Counted from the stretch's first letter, positions 1 through 6,053 are shown. The stretch: DNA of 7,828 bases from Holophagae bacterium (GCA_030637505.1 DAOWGJ010000102.1:1-7828), one strand, 5' to 3'. Translations and numbers: made by a program. The notes: generated by a model not told the origin, from the sequence alone.

Positions 1-2
1 CC

Positions 3-782
3 GAAAAGGAAGGTGTGTTCGGTTGCACCGAGCGGCGCTATCAGCTCGATCACGGGGTGGTCTTACCCCAGGGTGATGCACGGCCCGACTTCGACATCCT
101 GGTCGACCTTGCCGCCCGCTGCGGGTACGGCAAACTTCTGCCGTGGAAAAGTCCGGACGATGCATGGGAAGAGCTGCTGCTTCTGGGCAAGGACACCATG
201 TATCAGATCGGCGGCATCACCAGGGCCCGTCTCCGCAAGGACCATGGTGTCATCTGGCCGTGTCCGACCGAAGATCACCCGGGTACCAAGCTGCGTTACG
301 TCAAGGGTGAGGACCCGTGGGTGCCGGACGACTATCCCCACCGGATCATGTTCTACGCCAAGCCGGATAATCGGGCAGTCGTGTGGTTCAGGCCGTGGGA
401 AAACGCCGCGGAGATGCCCGACGAGGAATATCCCTTCTTCTTCACGACGGGCCGGGTGATTGAGCATTGGCACACGGCGACCATGACAGGCCGGTGCAAG
501 GAACTGACACACGCCAAGATCACCTCCGAAGTGGAGATCCACCCGGACGACGCCAAGAAACTCGGCGTTCGGACGGGCGATGGAATCAGGGTGACGTCCC
601 GACGTGATTCGCTGGTCTTTCCGGCCCTGGTGACGGACAGCTCTCAGCCTGGAATGGTCTTCGTCCACATGCACGATGCCCACCTCGATCGCATGTGCAA
701 CAAGATCACCATCGACCAGTTTGACCCGGGATCGAAGGAACCGACCTTCAAGATCTGCGCGGTCAAGCTTGCGAAGGCATGA
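3..782 (+). CDS. napA: Periplasmic nitrate reductase catalytic subunit NapA, C-terminal part (5' partial)
   Basis: NapA reduces nitrate to nitrite in the periplasm using a bis-MGD molybdenum cofactor and one [4Fe-4S] cluster. The reading frame is open to the left edge, so this is the last 259 residues of a protein normally over 700 residues long; the [4Fe-4S] and Tat-signal regions are outside the window. Family-typical stretches are visible: CTERRYQL near the left edge, PWENAAEMPDEEYPF, the cofactor-binding TGRVIEHWHTATMTGR, an aspartate-decarboxylase-like C-terminal barrel (EIHPDDAKKLGVRTGD), and the closing DPGSKEPTFKICAVKL. The last stretch closely matches NapA ends such as DPLSKETDFKKCAVKL, which separates it from formate dehydrogenase and assimilatory NasA. 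Its TGA overlaps the ATG of napD by ATGA, indicating one operon. The GTG codons at 13 and 15 are internal, not starts. Confidence 0.95.
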   Translation, partial: EKEGVFGCTERRYQLDHGVVLPQGDARPDFDILVDLAARCGYGKLLPWKSPDDAWEELLLLGKDTMYQIGGITRARLRKDHGVIWPCPTEDHPGTKLRYVKGEDPWVPDDYPHRIMFYAKPDNRAVVWFRPWENAAEMPDEEYPFFFTTGRVIEHWHTATMTGRCKELTHAKITSEVEIHPDDAKKLGVRTGDGIRVTSRRDSLVFPALVTDSSQPGMVFVHMHDAHLDRMCNKITIDQFDPGSKEPTFKICAVKLAKA

Positions 783-1144
783 CCCATCAGTTTGACTCCG
801 GTCCCGGGCCCGAAAGTGGGCCCGGGGCTCTTCTTGAGGATGGCGTAGCTGTCGTTGTCGGTGCGGTGGTGGAGACGCTGCCCGGTCGGGCGCCGAGCGT
901 CGCTTGCCGTCTGGAGAGCCTTGCCGATCTGAACGTCGTCGGCGGAGATGGAGACCGCCGTCTGGCCATCGTCTGGTGTTCCTTCTCTGCCAAGGAACTG
1001 GAACGGGCGATGGAACAACTCGTCAAGGGGGATGAAGAGATCCTCGGTGTCTTCCCGACCTTCATGGGTCAGGACGATGGCGGTGGGGCAACAGAGGCCC
1101 GGGCCGGTGCGATGCAAAAACTGATCGACGATGGCGAGGCGTGA
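779..1144 (+). CDS. napD: NapD-like chaperone for NapA maturation
   Basis: NapD proteins bind the Tat signal peptide of NapA in the cytoplasm and hold back export until the cofactor is inserted. The 121-residue product has a NapD-like core at about residues 22-100: a first beta strand GVAVVVGAVVETLP, a middle segment ending in RLAIVWCSFS, a helix with AKELERAMEQL, and a final ILGVFPTFMGQDD. This pattern and its place directly after napA support the call. Sequence identity to characterised NapD looks low. It is longer than the usual 85-95 residues because of a Gly/Pro-rich N-terminal stretch (residues 8-16) encoded by a strong DNA palindrome, plus a C-terminal tail. No good Shine-Dalgarno is visible; the ATG overlaps the napA stop (ATGA), so translation is probably coupled. 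The end overlaps the next gene by 14 bp. Confidence 0.8.
   Translation: MTHQFDSGPGPESGPGALLEDGVAVVVGAVVETLPGRAPSVACRLESLADLNVVGGDGDRRLAIVWCSFSAKELERAMEQLVKGDEEILGVFPTFMGQDDGGGATEARAGAMQKLIDDGEA
803..826 (+). repeat. Perfect GC-only inverted repeat in the 5' coding part of napD
   Basis: The 9-bp arms cccgggccc (803-811) and gggcccggg (818-826) are perfect complements separated by a 6-base loop, gaaagt. It starts 24 bases into napD and encodes the Gly/Pro-rich stretch of its N-terminus. All nine pairs are G-C, so a stable mRNA hairpin is expected. No T-run follows, so a simple intrinsic terminator is unlikely; an effect on napD translation or mRNA processing is possible but inferred. Confidence 0.7.
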
Positions 1145-1649
1145 CCCGGTCGTGAATCGTACACGTCGAAATCTTTGGAGTCGTTTCTTCCCGGAGGGGC
1201 TGCGCCCGCCGGGGGCCAGACCGGAAAACGAGTTCCTGGCACTGTGCATCAAATGTGGACGGTGTACGGCCTCGTGCCCCTATCAGACTATTCGACAGTC
1301 GGGATGGGAGGCGGGTCTGGGCGTCGGAACGCCGGTCATCCATCCCCGGGAGATCCCCTGCTATCTGTGCATGATCTGTCCCGACGTCTGTCCGACCGGG
1401 GCTCTGGAACCGGTAGAAAAAGAGGATATCGACATGGGGGAGGCGGTGATCGATACCGACACCTGCTACGCCTTCCTGGGCATTCTCTGCCGCTCGTGCG
1501 TCGATGCATGCCCCTTCCAGGGAACGGCGATCAGGCAGAATTTGGCTCTCGAGCCGATCGTCGACCCGGAGTTCTGCGTGGGGTGCGGATTGTGTGTTCC
1601 GGTGTGTCCAACCGAACCGGAGGCAATTCGGGTTATTCGGACGAAGTGA
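1131..1649 (+). CDS. napG: NapG/NapF-type ferredoxin with four [4Fe-4S] motifs and no Tat signal
   Basis: This is an electron carrier for the nitrate reductase pathway. Sixteen cysteines lie in four cluster motifs: C39/42/45/49, C77/80/83/87, C112/120/123/127 and C149/152/155/159. The phrase LRPPGARPENEF before the first motif and MGEAVIDTDTC before the third match NapG. The compact second motif (CYLCMICPDVCP) has NapF spacing instead of the longer NapG form. NapG is normally about 230 residues, with an N-terminal twin-arginine signal and hydrophobic stretch. Here the first 24 residues are basic and have no hydrophobic core, so the protein appears cytoplasmic, like NapF. The napD-G-H order favours the napG name. 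The ATG at 1131 overlaps napD by 14 bp; GTG at 1152 is an alternative start. Neither has a clear ribosome binding site. A [4Fe-4S] polyferredoxin is certain; the exact NapG versus NapF label is not. Confidence 0.8.
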   Translation: MARRDPVVNRTRRNLWSRFFPEGLRPPGARPENEFLALCIKCGRCTASCPYQTIRQSGWEAGLGVGTPVIHPREIPCYLCMICPDVCPTGALEPVEKEDIDMGEAVIDTDTCYAFLGILCRSCVDACPFQGTAIRQNLALEPIVDPEFCVGCGLCVPVCPTEPEAIRVIRTK

Positions 1650-1673
1650 GGGGTGAAGAGTGAGGGGTGAGAA
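1646..1673 (+). repeat. Heptamer tandem repeat GTGARRR, four units, starting at the napG stop codon
   Basis: Four consecutive 7-bp units start at 1646, 1653, 1660 and 1667: GTGAGGG, GTGAAGA, GTGAGGG, GTGAGAA. The first unit contains the TGA stop of the preceding gene. A related run occurs at 6050-6070, also at a stop codon; the two share the 17-mer tgaagagtgaggggtga. Function is unknown. Confidence 0.75.
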
Positions 1674-1678
1674 GAAGA

Positions 1679-1777
1679 AGCTGTTAGCGATTAGCCATTA
1701 GCTGTTAGCAAGACAGCTGCACGGCCTTTAGAACAACGCTTTTTGAGCTAATCGCTAAAAGCTAACTGCTAATAGCT
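1679..1777 (+). repeat. Long imperfect palindrome built from TTAGCNN heptamers
   Basis: The left arm at 1679-1709 contains TTAGC at 1684, 1691, 1698 and 1705, a strict 7-bp period. The right arm at 1747-1777 contains the complement GCTAA at 1747, 1754, 1761 and 1768, also with a 7-bp period, ending in GCT at 1775. Both arms are 31 bases and about 24 of 31 positions are complementary; the loop is 37 bases. The RNA or single-stranded DNA could fold into a long hairpin, and because the units repeat, several pairing registers are possible. It sits between napG and napH and could limit read-through or influence mRNA stability, but this is inference. Confidence 0.8.
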
Positions 1778-1840
1778 CTCGGCTGGCCTGCCAGCTCCTC
1801 TTTTGTTTTCGGTGCTGCCGGGTTGGAGGTAGAGACGAGT

Positions 1841-2710
1841 ATGGTGAGTTGTTTTCGACACGATGGGCGGATGCGATGGGGCCGGTTGCGAAGGCTGAGT
1901 CAGACTGGGTTTTTGCTCCTTTTCCTGGTGCTGCCCTTCACCTACCTCAAGGGCCAGATCACGGTGATGGGGACCCTGGCTTCGCTGCAGGTGGGTCCGA
2001 TTTCACTGGTTGACCCGGTCTCGGGCCTGGCGTCGATCATCGCCGCCAGGGACATCGGCTGGACTCTGCTCAGCGGGATGATTCTCCCGGTGCTGCTGGC
2101 TTTGGCGCTGGGGCCGGTCTTCTGTTCCTGGGTCTGCCCCTGGGGCCTGCTTTCGGAGCTCTTGGACAAGATCCTGAGGCGGAACGTCGGCCGGATCCCG
2201 TCGTGGCTGGGGCCGCTTCGCTGGTCATTTCTGGGAGGGGTGCTGTTGCTGGGATTGGCGACCGGGATGCCCCTCGCTGCGACGATCTCAGCGCCGCGTT
2301 TGATGACCGTTTTGCCGATGGAGATCATCTTCCTGGGTGGGGCGACCGCCGGTACCCTCGGTCTTCTTGGGGTGTTGCTCATTCTCGAGGTCGTGCTTCC
2401 GCGCCGCTTGTGGTGCCGGGCACTGTGCCCGGTCGGGTCGACCTTGGTCCTGCTGCGACTGAGGAAAACCCTGACGATCGACTGGTCCGAACCGACCTGT
2501 AGGCCGGAACTTCAGGGCGCGACCTGCTTCGTCAAATGTCCCTGGAACATCGATCCTCGCCACATGAGACCGCGTGACGGCTGCACCAACTGCGGCACCT
2601 GTGTCGAACGCTGTCCCTCGGGACCGTCCCTGGACTTTTCATTCGGCCGGACGGAGCCGGAGTTGGATCCGCCGTCAGGGCTGAACCTGCCGGTGTTGGG
2701 GCGAGAATAG
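1841..2710 (+). CDS. napH: NapH-type polytopic membrane ferredoxin (quinol-side electron entry)
   Basis: NapH proteins sit in the cytoplasmic membrane and help pass electrons from quinol, with NapG, toward NapA. The 289-residue product has hydrophobic segments at about residues 23-36, 76-94, 129-145, 162-186 and possibly near 195-206. It carries the two NapH-type CxxxCP motifs, CSWVCP (95-100) and CRALCP (192-197), plus a C-terminal ferredoxin region with a full motif C248/251/254/258 (CTNCGTCVERCP). The first C-terminal motif is irregular: C220, C229 and C233 in place of CxxCxxCxxxCP. The ATG at 1841 is preferred over TTG at 1823 because GGAGGT (1825-1830) stands 10 bases upstream of it. The gene follows a 191-bp repeat-containing gap after napG, so it may be partly uncoupled from the upstream genes. 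Confidence 0.88.
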   Translation: MVSCFRHDGRMRWGRLRRLSQTGFLLLFLVLPFTYLKGQITVMGTLASLQVGPISLVDPVSGLASIIAARDIGWTLLSGMILPVLLALALGPVFCSWVCPWGLLSELLDKILRRNVGRIPSWLGPLRWSFLGGVLLLGLATGMPLAATISAPRLMTVLPMEIIFLGGATAGTLGLLGVLLILEVVLPRRLWCRALCPVGSTLVLLRLRKTLTIDWSEPTCRPELQGATCFVKCPWNIDPRHMRPRDGCTNCGTCVERCPSGPSLDFSFGRTEPELDPPSGLNLPVLGRE

Positions 2711-2744
2711 ACCCAGAGGAGGCGCCTAAATAATTCGGAATCCT

Positions 2745-2760
2745 CCGAGCCCGAGCCCGA
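2745..2760 (+). repeat. Left arm of a 16-bp perfect inverted repeat
   Basis: The 16 bases ccgagcccgagcccga are the exact reverse complement of 2888-2903, inside the hexamer array described next. The arms are separated by 127 bases. The arm itself has a 6-bp period (gagccc), so it is a short inverted copy of the same repeat family. Confidence 0.8.
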
Positions 2761-2864
2761 CTCTCCCTGTGTTCCGCTCAAACTGACACGGCATCGTCGG
2801 GGGGCTACAAGGAAACTCCAGGAATTTACCGGTGTGTGTGCCAGGCCCTATTTCCGAGAAGAGT

Positions 2865-2906
2865 CGGTAACGGTAACGGTAGCGGGCTCGGGCTCGGGCT
2901 CGGGTA
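2865..2906 (+). repeat. Hexamer tandem array, seven contiguous CGG-led units
   Basis: Seven consecutive 6-bp units run without a break: CGGTAA, CGGTAA, CGGTAG, CGGGCT, CGGGCT, CGGGCT, CGGGTA. The array changes from a CGGTAA block to a CGGGCT block while keeping register. The CGGGCT part pairs with the inverted copy at 2745-2760. The region lies upstream of the chosen start of the ABC ATPase gene and is treated as non-coding. Confidence 0.85.
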
Positions 2907-2914
2907 GGGACCAG

Positions 2915-2931
2915 TTCCGCCGTCGGCGGAA
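2915..2931 (+). repeat. Short perfect hairpin upstream of ecfA
   Basis: Arms ttccgcc (2915-2921) and ggcggaa (2925-2931) are perfect complements around a 3-base loop. An outer ccag/ctgg pairing (2911-2914 with 2935-2938) could extend it. No T-run follows, so it is not a clear terminator. Confidence 0.5.
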
Positions 2932-3037
2932 TGGGCTGGGACCCCGTCCCCCCGCCGCACAGGTCACCATGGCCGCCCGCCGTATATACTCACGCGATGG
3001 ATCGAAGAGAAGCTGTGGCCGAATATTTCGGAGTCGG

Positions 3038-4354
3038 ATGACGAACGGGGAGCCATTGGTAGGTCGAGGCTTGACGGTGACACCGTCAGGGCGGCGGACG
3101 CCGGTGTTGCGAGACCTCGATTTCTCCGTCGACGGGGGCGAAGTTCTGGGCCTGCTCGGCCATTCGGGCTCAGGCAAGAGCACGCTGTTGCGGGTGATCA
3201 ACGGTTTGACGCCGTGGTTCGTCTCAGCTGAAGTTTTCGGCACTGTCGAACTTGGGGGGGAGCCGTTGGACGATCTGGACCCCGGGCAGAGGGCGCATCT
3301 GATGGGGAGTTGCCTGGATAGGCCGGATGGGCAGCTCTTCTTGCCGACCCCTCGACAGGAACTGGCTGCGGCGAAAAGGCTTTACGGTAAAGCTCGGGAC
3401 CTGGCGTTTGTTGGGGAGAGGTTGGGAGTTGGTCCGCTGTTGGATCGTCGGATCGTCGATTTATCCTCCGGTGAACGGCAGAGGGTTGCCTTGGCGGCGG
3501 TGCTCATGGCTGCTCCCCGTCCGGTCGTGTTGGATGAGCCGGCGGCCCACCTGGATGAGGGTGGAACTGCGGCTTTGTCCGAGGCTTTGGTGGAGGCGTC
3601 GGCCTCAGGGTCTGCGGTGATCGCCGCCGAGCACAGTGGCTGGCGACTGGGTTTGGCGGTCAGTCGGTGGGTGAAGTTGGAGGGCGGCCTGCTGGAGCGT
3701 GACGGGAGCCCGGAACCTCCGGCATTCTCGACGCCGGATCATCAGCCTGGTGATCGTTTGGTCTTCGAAGCGAAGGGTCTGTCCGTCAGGGCCGGCAACC
3801 GCCGCCTCTTCGAGCCGATTGACCTCGAGTTACGAGAAGGGGAGATTGTCGTCTTGAGCGGTGACAACGGTGTCGGCAAGTCGACCCTGGCACGGGTGAT
3901 GGCCGGGCATTCTTCGCCCGATGCCGGTTCGTGCCGGGTGTCAGGCTCTCGTCCGCCCGCCTTGATGATGCCTGAGGCCGAACTTCAACTCTTTTCCGCG
4001 ACCGTAGAGGGAGAATTGAGGGCGTGCGGCGCCCCGATCGGGGAGGTGGCCAGAGTCTTGCGCCGTCATCGCCTGGAGGCCCTGGCTGCACGGACTCCCT
4101 GGAGTCTCAGCCGGGGCGAACGCCAGCGGCTGGTTCACGCCGCACATGACGTTCTGCAACCGGAGATTCTGATCATCGATGAACCTGCACAAGGCCTCGA
4201 TGCACAGGATGTCGTCGATTTTATGGAGCTGGTCGTCCGCCGGGCGGCGCGGGGCCGCGCCTATGTCATCATCACCCACCGAACGGAGCTGGCTGCGGCG
4301 GCTCATCGCCACCTCCGGCTCAGTCCGGCCGGCCTCGAAGAGTTAACCCGATGA
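3038..4354 (+). CDS. ecfA: ECF transporter ATPase with two fused EcfA domains
   Basis: This is the ATP-hydrolysing part of an energy-coupling factor importer; two nucleotide-binding domains normally made as EcfA1 and EcfA2 are fused in 438 residues. Domain 1 has Walker A GHSGSGKST (41-49), signature LSSGERQ (142-148), Walker B with DE at 166-167 and H-switch H199. Domain 2 has GDNGVGKST (275-283), LSRGERQ (357-363), DE at 381-382 and H414. The EcfA-type QLF motif is present in both (QLFLPT at 99-104, QLFSATVEGEL at 317-327). The glutamine usually found a few residues before QLF in the Q-loop appears replaced in both domains. The ATG at 3038 fits the start of the fold. An in-frame GTG at 2834 would add 68 residues that translate the hexamer repeats, and was rejected. 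The stop overlaps the next gene by ATGA. Confidence 0.9.
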   Translation: MTNGEPLVGRGLTVTPSGRRTPVLRDLDFSVDGGEVLGLLGHSGSGKSTLLRVINGLTPWFVSAEVFGTVELGGEPLDDLDPGQRAHLMGSCLDRPDGQLFLPTPRQELAAAKRLYGKARDLAFVGERLGVGPLLDRRIVDLSSGERQRVALAAVLMAAPRPVVLDEPAAHLDEGGTAALSEALVEASASGSAVIAAEHSGWRLGLAVSRWVKLEGGLLERDGSPEPPAFSTPDHQPGDRLVFEAKGLSVRAGNRRLFEPIDLELREGEIVVLSGDNGVGKSTLARVMAGHSSPDAGSCRVSGSRPPALMMPEAELQLFSATVEGELRACGAPIGEVARVLRRHRLEALAARTPWSLSRGERQRLVHAAHDVLQPEILIIDEPAQGLDAQDVVDFMELVVRRAARGRAYVIITHRTELAAAAHRHLRLSPAGLEELTR

Positions 4355-4929
4355 CCGATGCACGGCCGTGGACTGCCGCAGCGCTGATCGGCGCATTGTG
4401 GGGCGCCCTGGAATTGAGCGTCGGCACGGCACTCCATCTGAGCCGGCTGCCGGTTCGGGGAATGGTGATGGCGGCCCTCGGCTTGGTGTGCCTGGTGACC
4501 TTGAGGCGGCTTCGCGGAGGACCGGGGGTTTGCATCCTTGCGGGCCTGGTCGCCGCCTTTCTCAAGGTTTTCACACTGGGCGGGCTTTATCCTGGACCCT
4601 TGATCGGGATCCTGCTCGAGGCCCTGGTGATAGAGGTGGTCTTTGATGTTCTCGGTCCCCGTCGGGTGTCGGCGGTCGTTGGGGGCGCCATTGTTCTTGG
4701 CCTGACGCCGGTACAGATGACCCTGACGGTCTGGGTGGTCGCTGGGCGGGACACGGTCGCGGCCACGGCTCAGGCAGCTCTGGAAGCCCTGGCTTGGTTG
4801 GGATTTGGGACGTTTTCCCCTTTCGCCGTCCTTGGTGGTGTGGTTGGCTTCGCGGCCGGCGTCGGCGCCTTGGCCGGGTGGTGGGCCTGGAGTCTGTCGT
4901 CCGGAGTGAATGAAAGGTTGGGACAGTGA
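4351..4929 (+). CDS. Candidate ECF substrate-binding (S) component, specificity unknown
   Basis: This is a 192-residue, almost entirely hydrophobic protein with about six membrane segments (roughly 8-28, 37-52, 58-76, 82-101, 106-131 and 145-182). Size, hydrophobicity and position between the ECF ATPase and EcfT genes fit an S component, the part that captures the vitamin, metal or other small substrate. I could not match it to a named S family such as BioY, ThiT, RibU or FolT. Acidic residues inside hydrophobic segments (E21, E90, E95) may matter for binding. The ATG overlaps the ATPase stop (ATGA), and the TGA overlaps the GTG of the next gene (GTGA), so all three are probably made together. 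The role is inferred from context more than from sequence. Confidence 0.65.
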   Translation: MTDARPWTAAALIGALWGALELSVGTALHLSRLPVRGMVMAALGLVCLVTLRRLRGGPGVCILAGLVAAFLKVFTLGGLYPGPLIGILLEALVIEVVFDVLGPRRVSAVVGGAIVLGLTPVQMTLTVWVVAGRDTVAATAQAALEALAWLGFGTFSPFAVLGGVVGFAAGVGALAGWWAWSLSSGVNERLGQ

Positions 4930-6053
4930 GGCGAATCCTCACCTCGGCGGCCCTGGGCTCGGCATGCGTTTTGGTGTTCCTGCCGTGGCGGTGGGGGCCG
5001 TTCGCGGGCTGTGTCCTGGCCATTGGTTCGACCGGTTGGGTGGACCGGACGGTCCTCCGGTCGGCTCTCCGCCTTGGGTTCGTTTTGGCTGCAGTCTTTG
5101 CGGCGGCCGTCGGTGGTTCGGCGGTGGCCTGGTCGTCGGGGCTCACCAGGGGTCTCGAGGCGGGGGGCATGCTACTGGCCCGACTGTTGGTCTTGTGGTT
5201 GGTCGCAGGCGTGGTGTCGCGATCGATAGATGCCGACGCCGTGATGGGCGTATTTCGGAAACTGGGCTTCGAGCGCCTCGGCCTGGTATTCGGCCTGGCC
5301 CTCAATGCGCTGCCCCGTCTGGTCGTTGCTGGACGCCAGGTCTGGATTGCCCATCGGGTGCGGTCGGTGTCAAGAGTCGAGGCGTGGAGACGGATGCCTG
5401 TGTTGGCCGAGGTGTTGCTGGCTCACACCGTTCGGATAGCCGATGACGCGGCGGGAGCGGCCGCTCTTCGGGGTCACTCGAGCCTGGTCAGACCACCGAA
5501 GGCGACTTTGGTGTGCCCTGCGCCGGTCATCGTGTTGACGGGACGGCCCGGATCCGGGAAGACGACGACCTTGGAACGGATCATCGATTCCCTGGTGGGC
5601 CATGGGTGCGATGTGGCCGGGTTGATCCAGCCTGGGGAGTTTCGGGGCGGAGCCAAGGTCGGCTTTTCCGTCAGGGACCTCCGCACGGGCGAAGAGGCGC
5701 CCCTGGCTCGGAAGACCTCTCGGGAGTCAGGTCACCACGGTACCGGCTTTCTCTTCGATGAGGCCGGTTTGGAAAAGGCTCGGCAGGCCCTGGCATCGGT
5801 GCCGGAGGGTGCCGTTTTAGTTGTAGATGAACTGGGCCCCGTCGAACTTCGAGGTCAGGGTCATATGCCTGCCTTGCGCCAGGCTCTGGCATTGCGGCCT
5901 CCCAGGGTTTTGATCCTCGTCGTGCGCCGACATCTGGTGCCCGCCCTGCTCGCGGCCCTGTCGGCAACCGATGCGCATGTCGTCGATGTCGAAAGCGAAG
6001 GGGATGCGGCGGTGACCAAGGTCGTGGCGCTTGTCGGTGAGGTTGAAGTATGA
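4926..6053 (+). CDS. ecfT: EcfT transmembrane component fused to a THEP1-type NTPase
   Basis: The 375-residue protein has two parts. Residues 1 to about 195 are a compact EcfT-like membrane protein with hydrophobic segments near 5-34, 46-69 and 78-98. They are followed by a cytoplasmic coupling region with an AHRVRS stretch (142-147) and an ALRGHS motif (180-185), comparable to the paired Ala-Arg-Gly motifs by which EcfT contacts the ATPases. Residues from about 200 to 375 are a P-loop NTPase: Walker A GRPGSGKT (206-213), the THEP1-like GFSVRDLRTGEE (246-257), and Walker B VLVVDELGPVEL (297-308). This second part resembles THEP1 nucleoside triphosphatases (Pfam NTPase_1). The join is in one frame with no stop between the parts. 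The GTG start at 4926 overlaps the previous TGA; AAGG (4913-4916) lies 9 bases upstream. What the NTPase does in the transporter is unknown. Confidence 0.82.
   Translation: MRRILTSAALGSACVLVFLPWRWGPFAGCVLAIGSTGWVDRTVLRSALRLGFVLAAVFAAAVGGSAVAWSSGLTRGLEAGGMLLARLLVLWLVAGVVSRSIDADAVMGVFRKLGFERLGLVFGLALNALPRLVVAGRQVWIAHRVRSVSRVEAWRRMPVLAEVLLAHTVRIADDAAGAAALRGHSSLVRPPKATLVCPAPVIVLTGRPGSGKTTTLERIIDSLVGHGCDVAGLIQPGEFRGGAKVGFSVRDLRTGEEAPLARKTSRESGHHGTGFLFDEAGLEKARQALASVPEGAVLVVDELGPVELRGQGHMPALRQALALRPPRVLILVVRRHLVPALLAALSATDAHVVDVESEGDAAVTKVVALVGEVEV

Larger units (their letters stand above)
2711..3037. other. Non-coding region between napH and the ECF operon
   Basis: No credible gene is seen. The region holds a 16-bp inverted repeat, a hexamer array and a short perfect hairpin, listed separately. 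A tatatact tract at 2983-2990, 48 bases before the ECF ATG, resembles a -10 element, but no convincing -35 partner is visible. No riboswitch family could be recognised, so the sequence gives no clue to the transporter substrate. No hairpin followed by a T-run was found after napH. Confidence 0.6.

Noticed and set aside
644..1252. Minus-strand frame across napA-napD-napG
   Set aside because: It spans three recognisable plus-strand genes and has no protein-family features.
1646..1777. CRISPR array
   Set aside because: The repeats are 7 bp and contiguous, with no 20-40 bp repeats or unique spacers, and no cas genes are nearby.
1823..1840. TTG start for napH at 1823
   Set aside because: The Shine-Dalgarno GGAGGT (1825-1830) lies inside that extension and is well placed for the ATG at 1841.
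2718..2746. Intrinsic terminator after napH (ggagg ... cctcc)
   Set aside because: The stem is only 5 bp with an 18-plus-base loop and no T-run follows.
2834..3037. N-terminal extension of the ECF ATPase from a GTG at 2834
   Set aside because: It would translate the hexamer repeats into a VTVTVAGSGSGSG-type low-complexity stretch with no family counterpart; the ATG at 3038 starts the ABC fold at the normal distance.
2711..3037. Molybdenum-cofactor, cobalamin or thiamine riboswitch upstream of the ECF operon
   Set aside because: None of the conserved core motifs I know for these classes could be found; the structured part is explained by tandem hexamers.
4571..5305. Long minus-strand frame opposite the S component and EcfT genes
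   Set aside because: It is a GC-rich antisense shadow with Arg/Pro-dominated composition, opposite two genes with coherent membrane-protein patterns.
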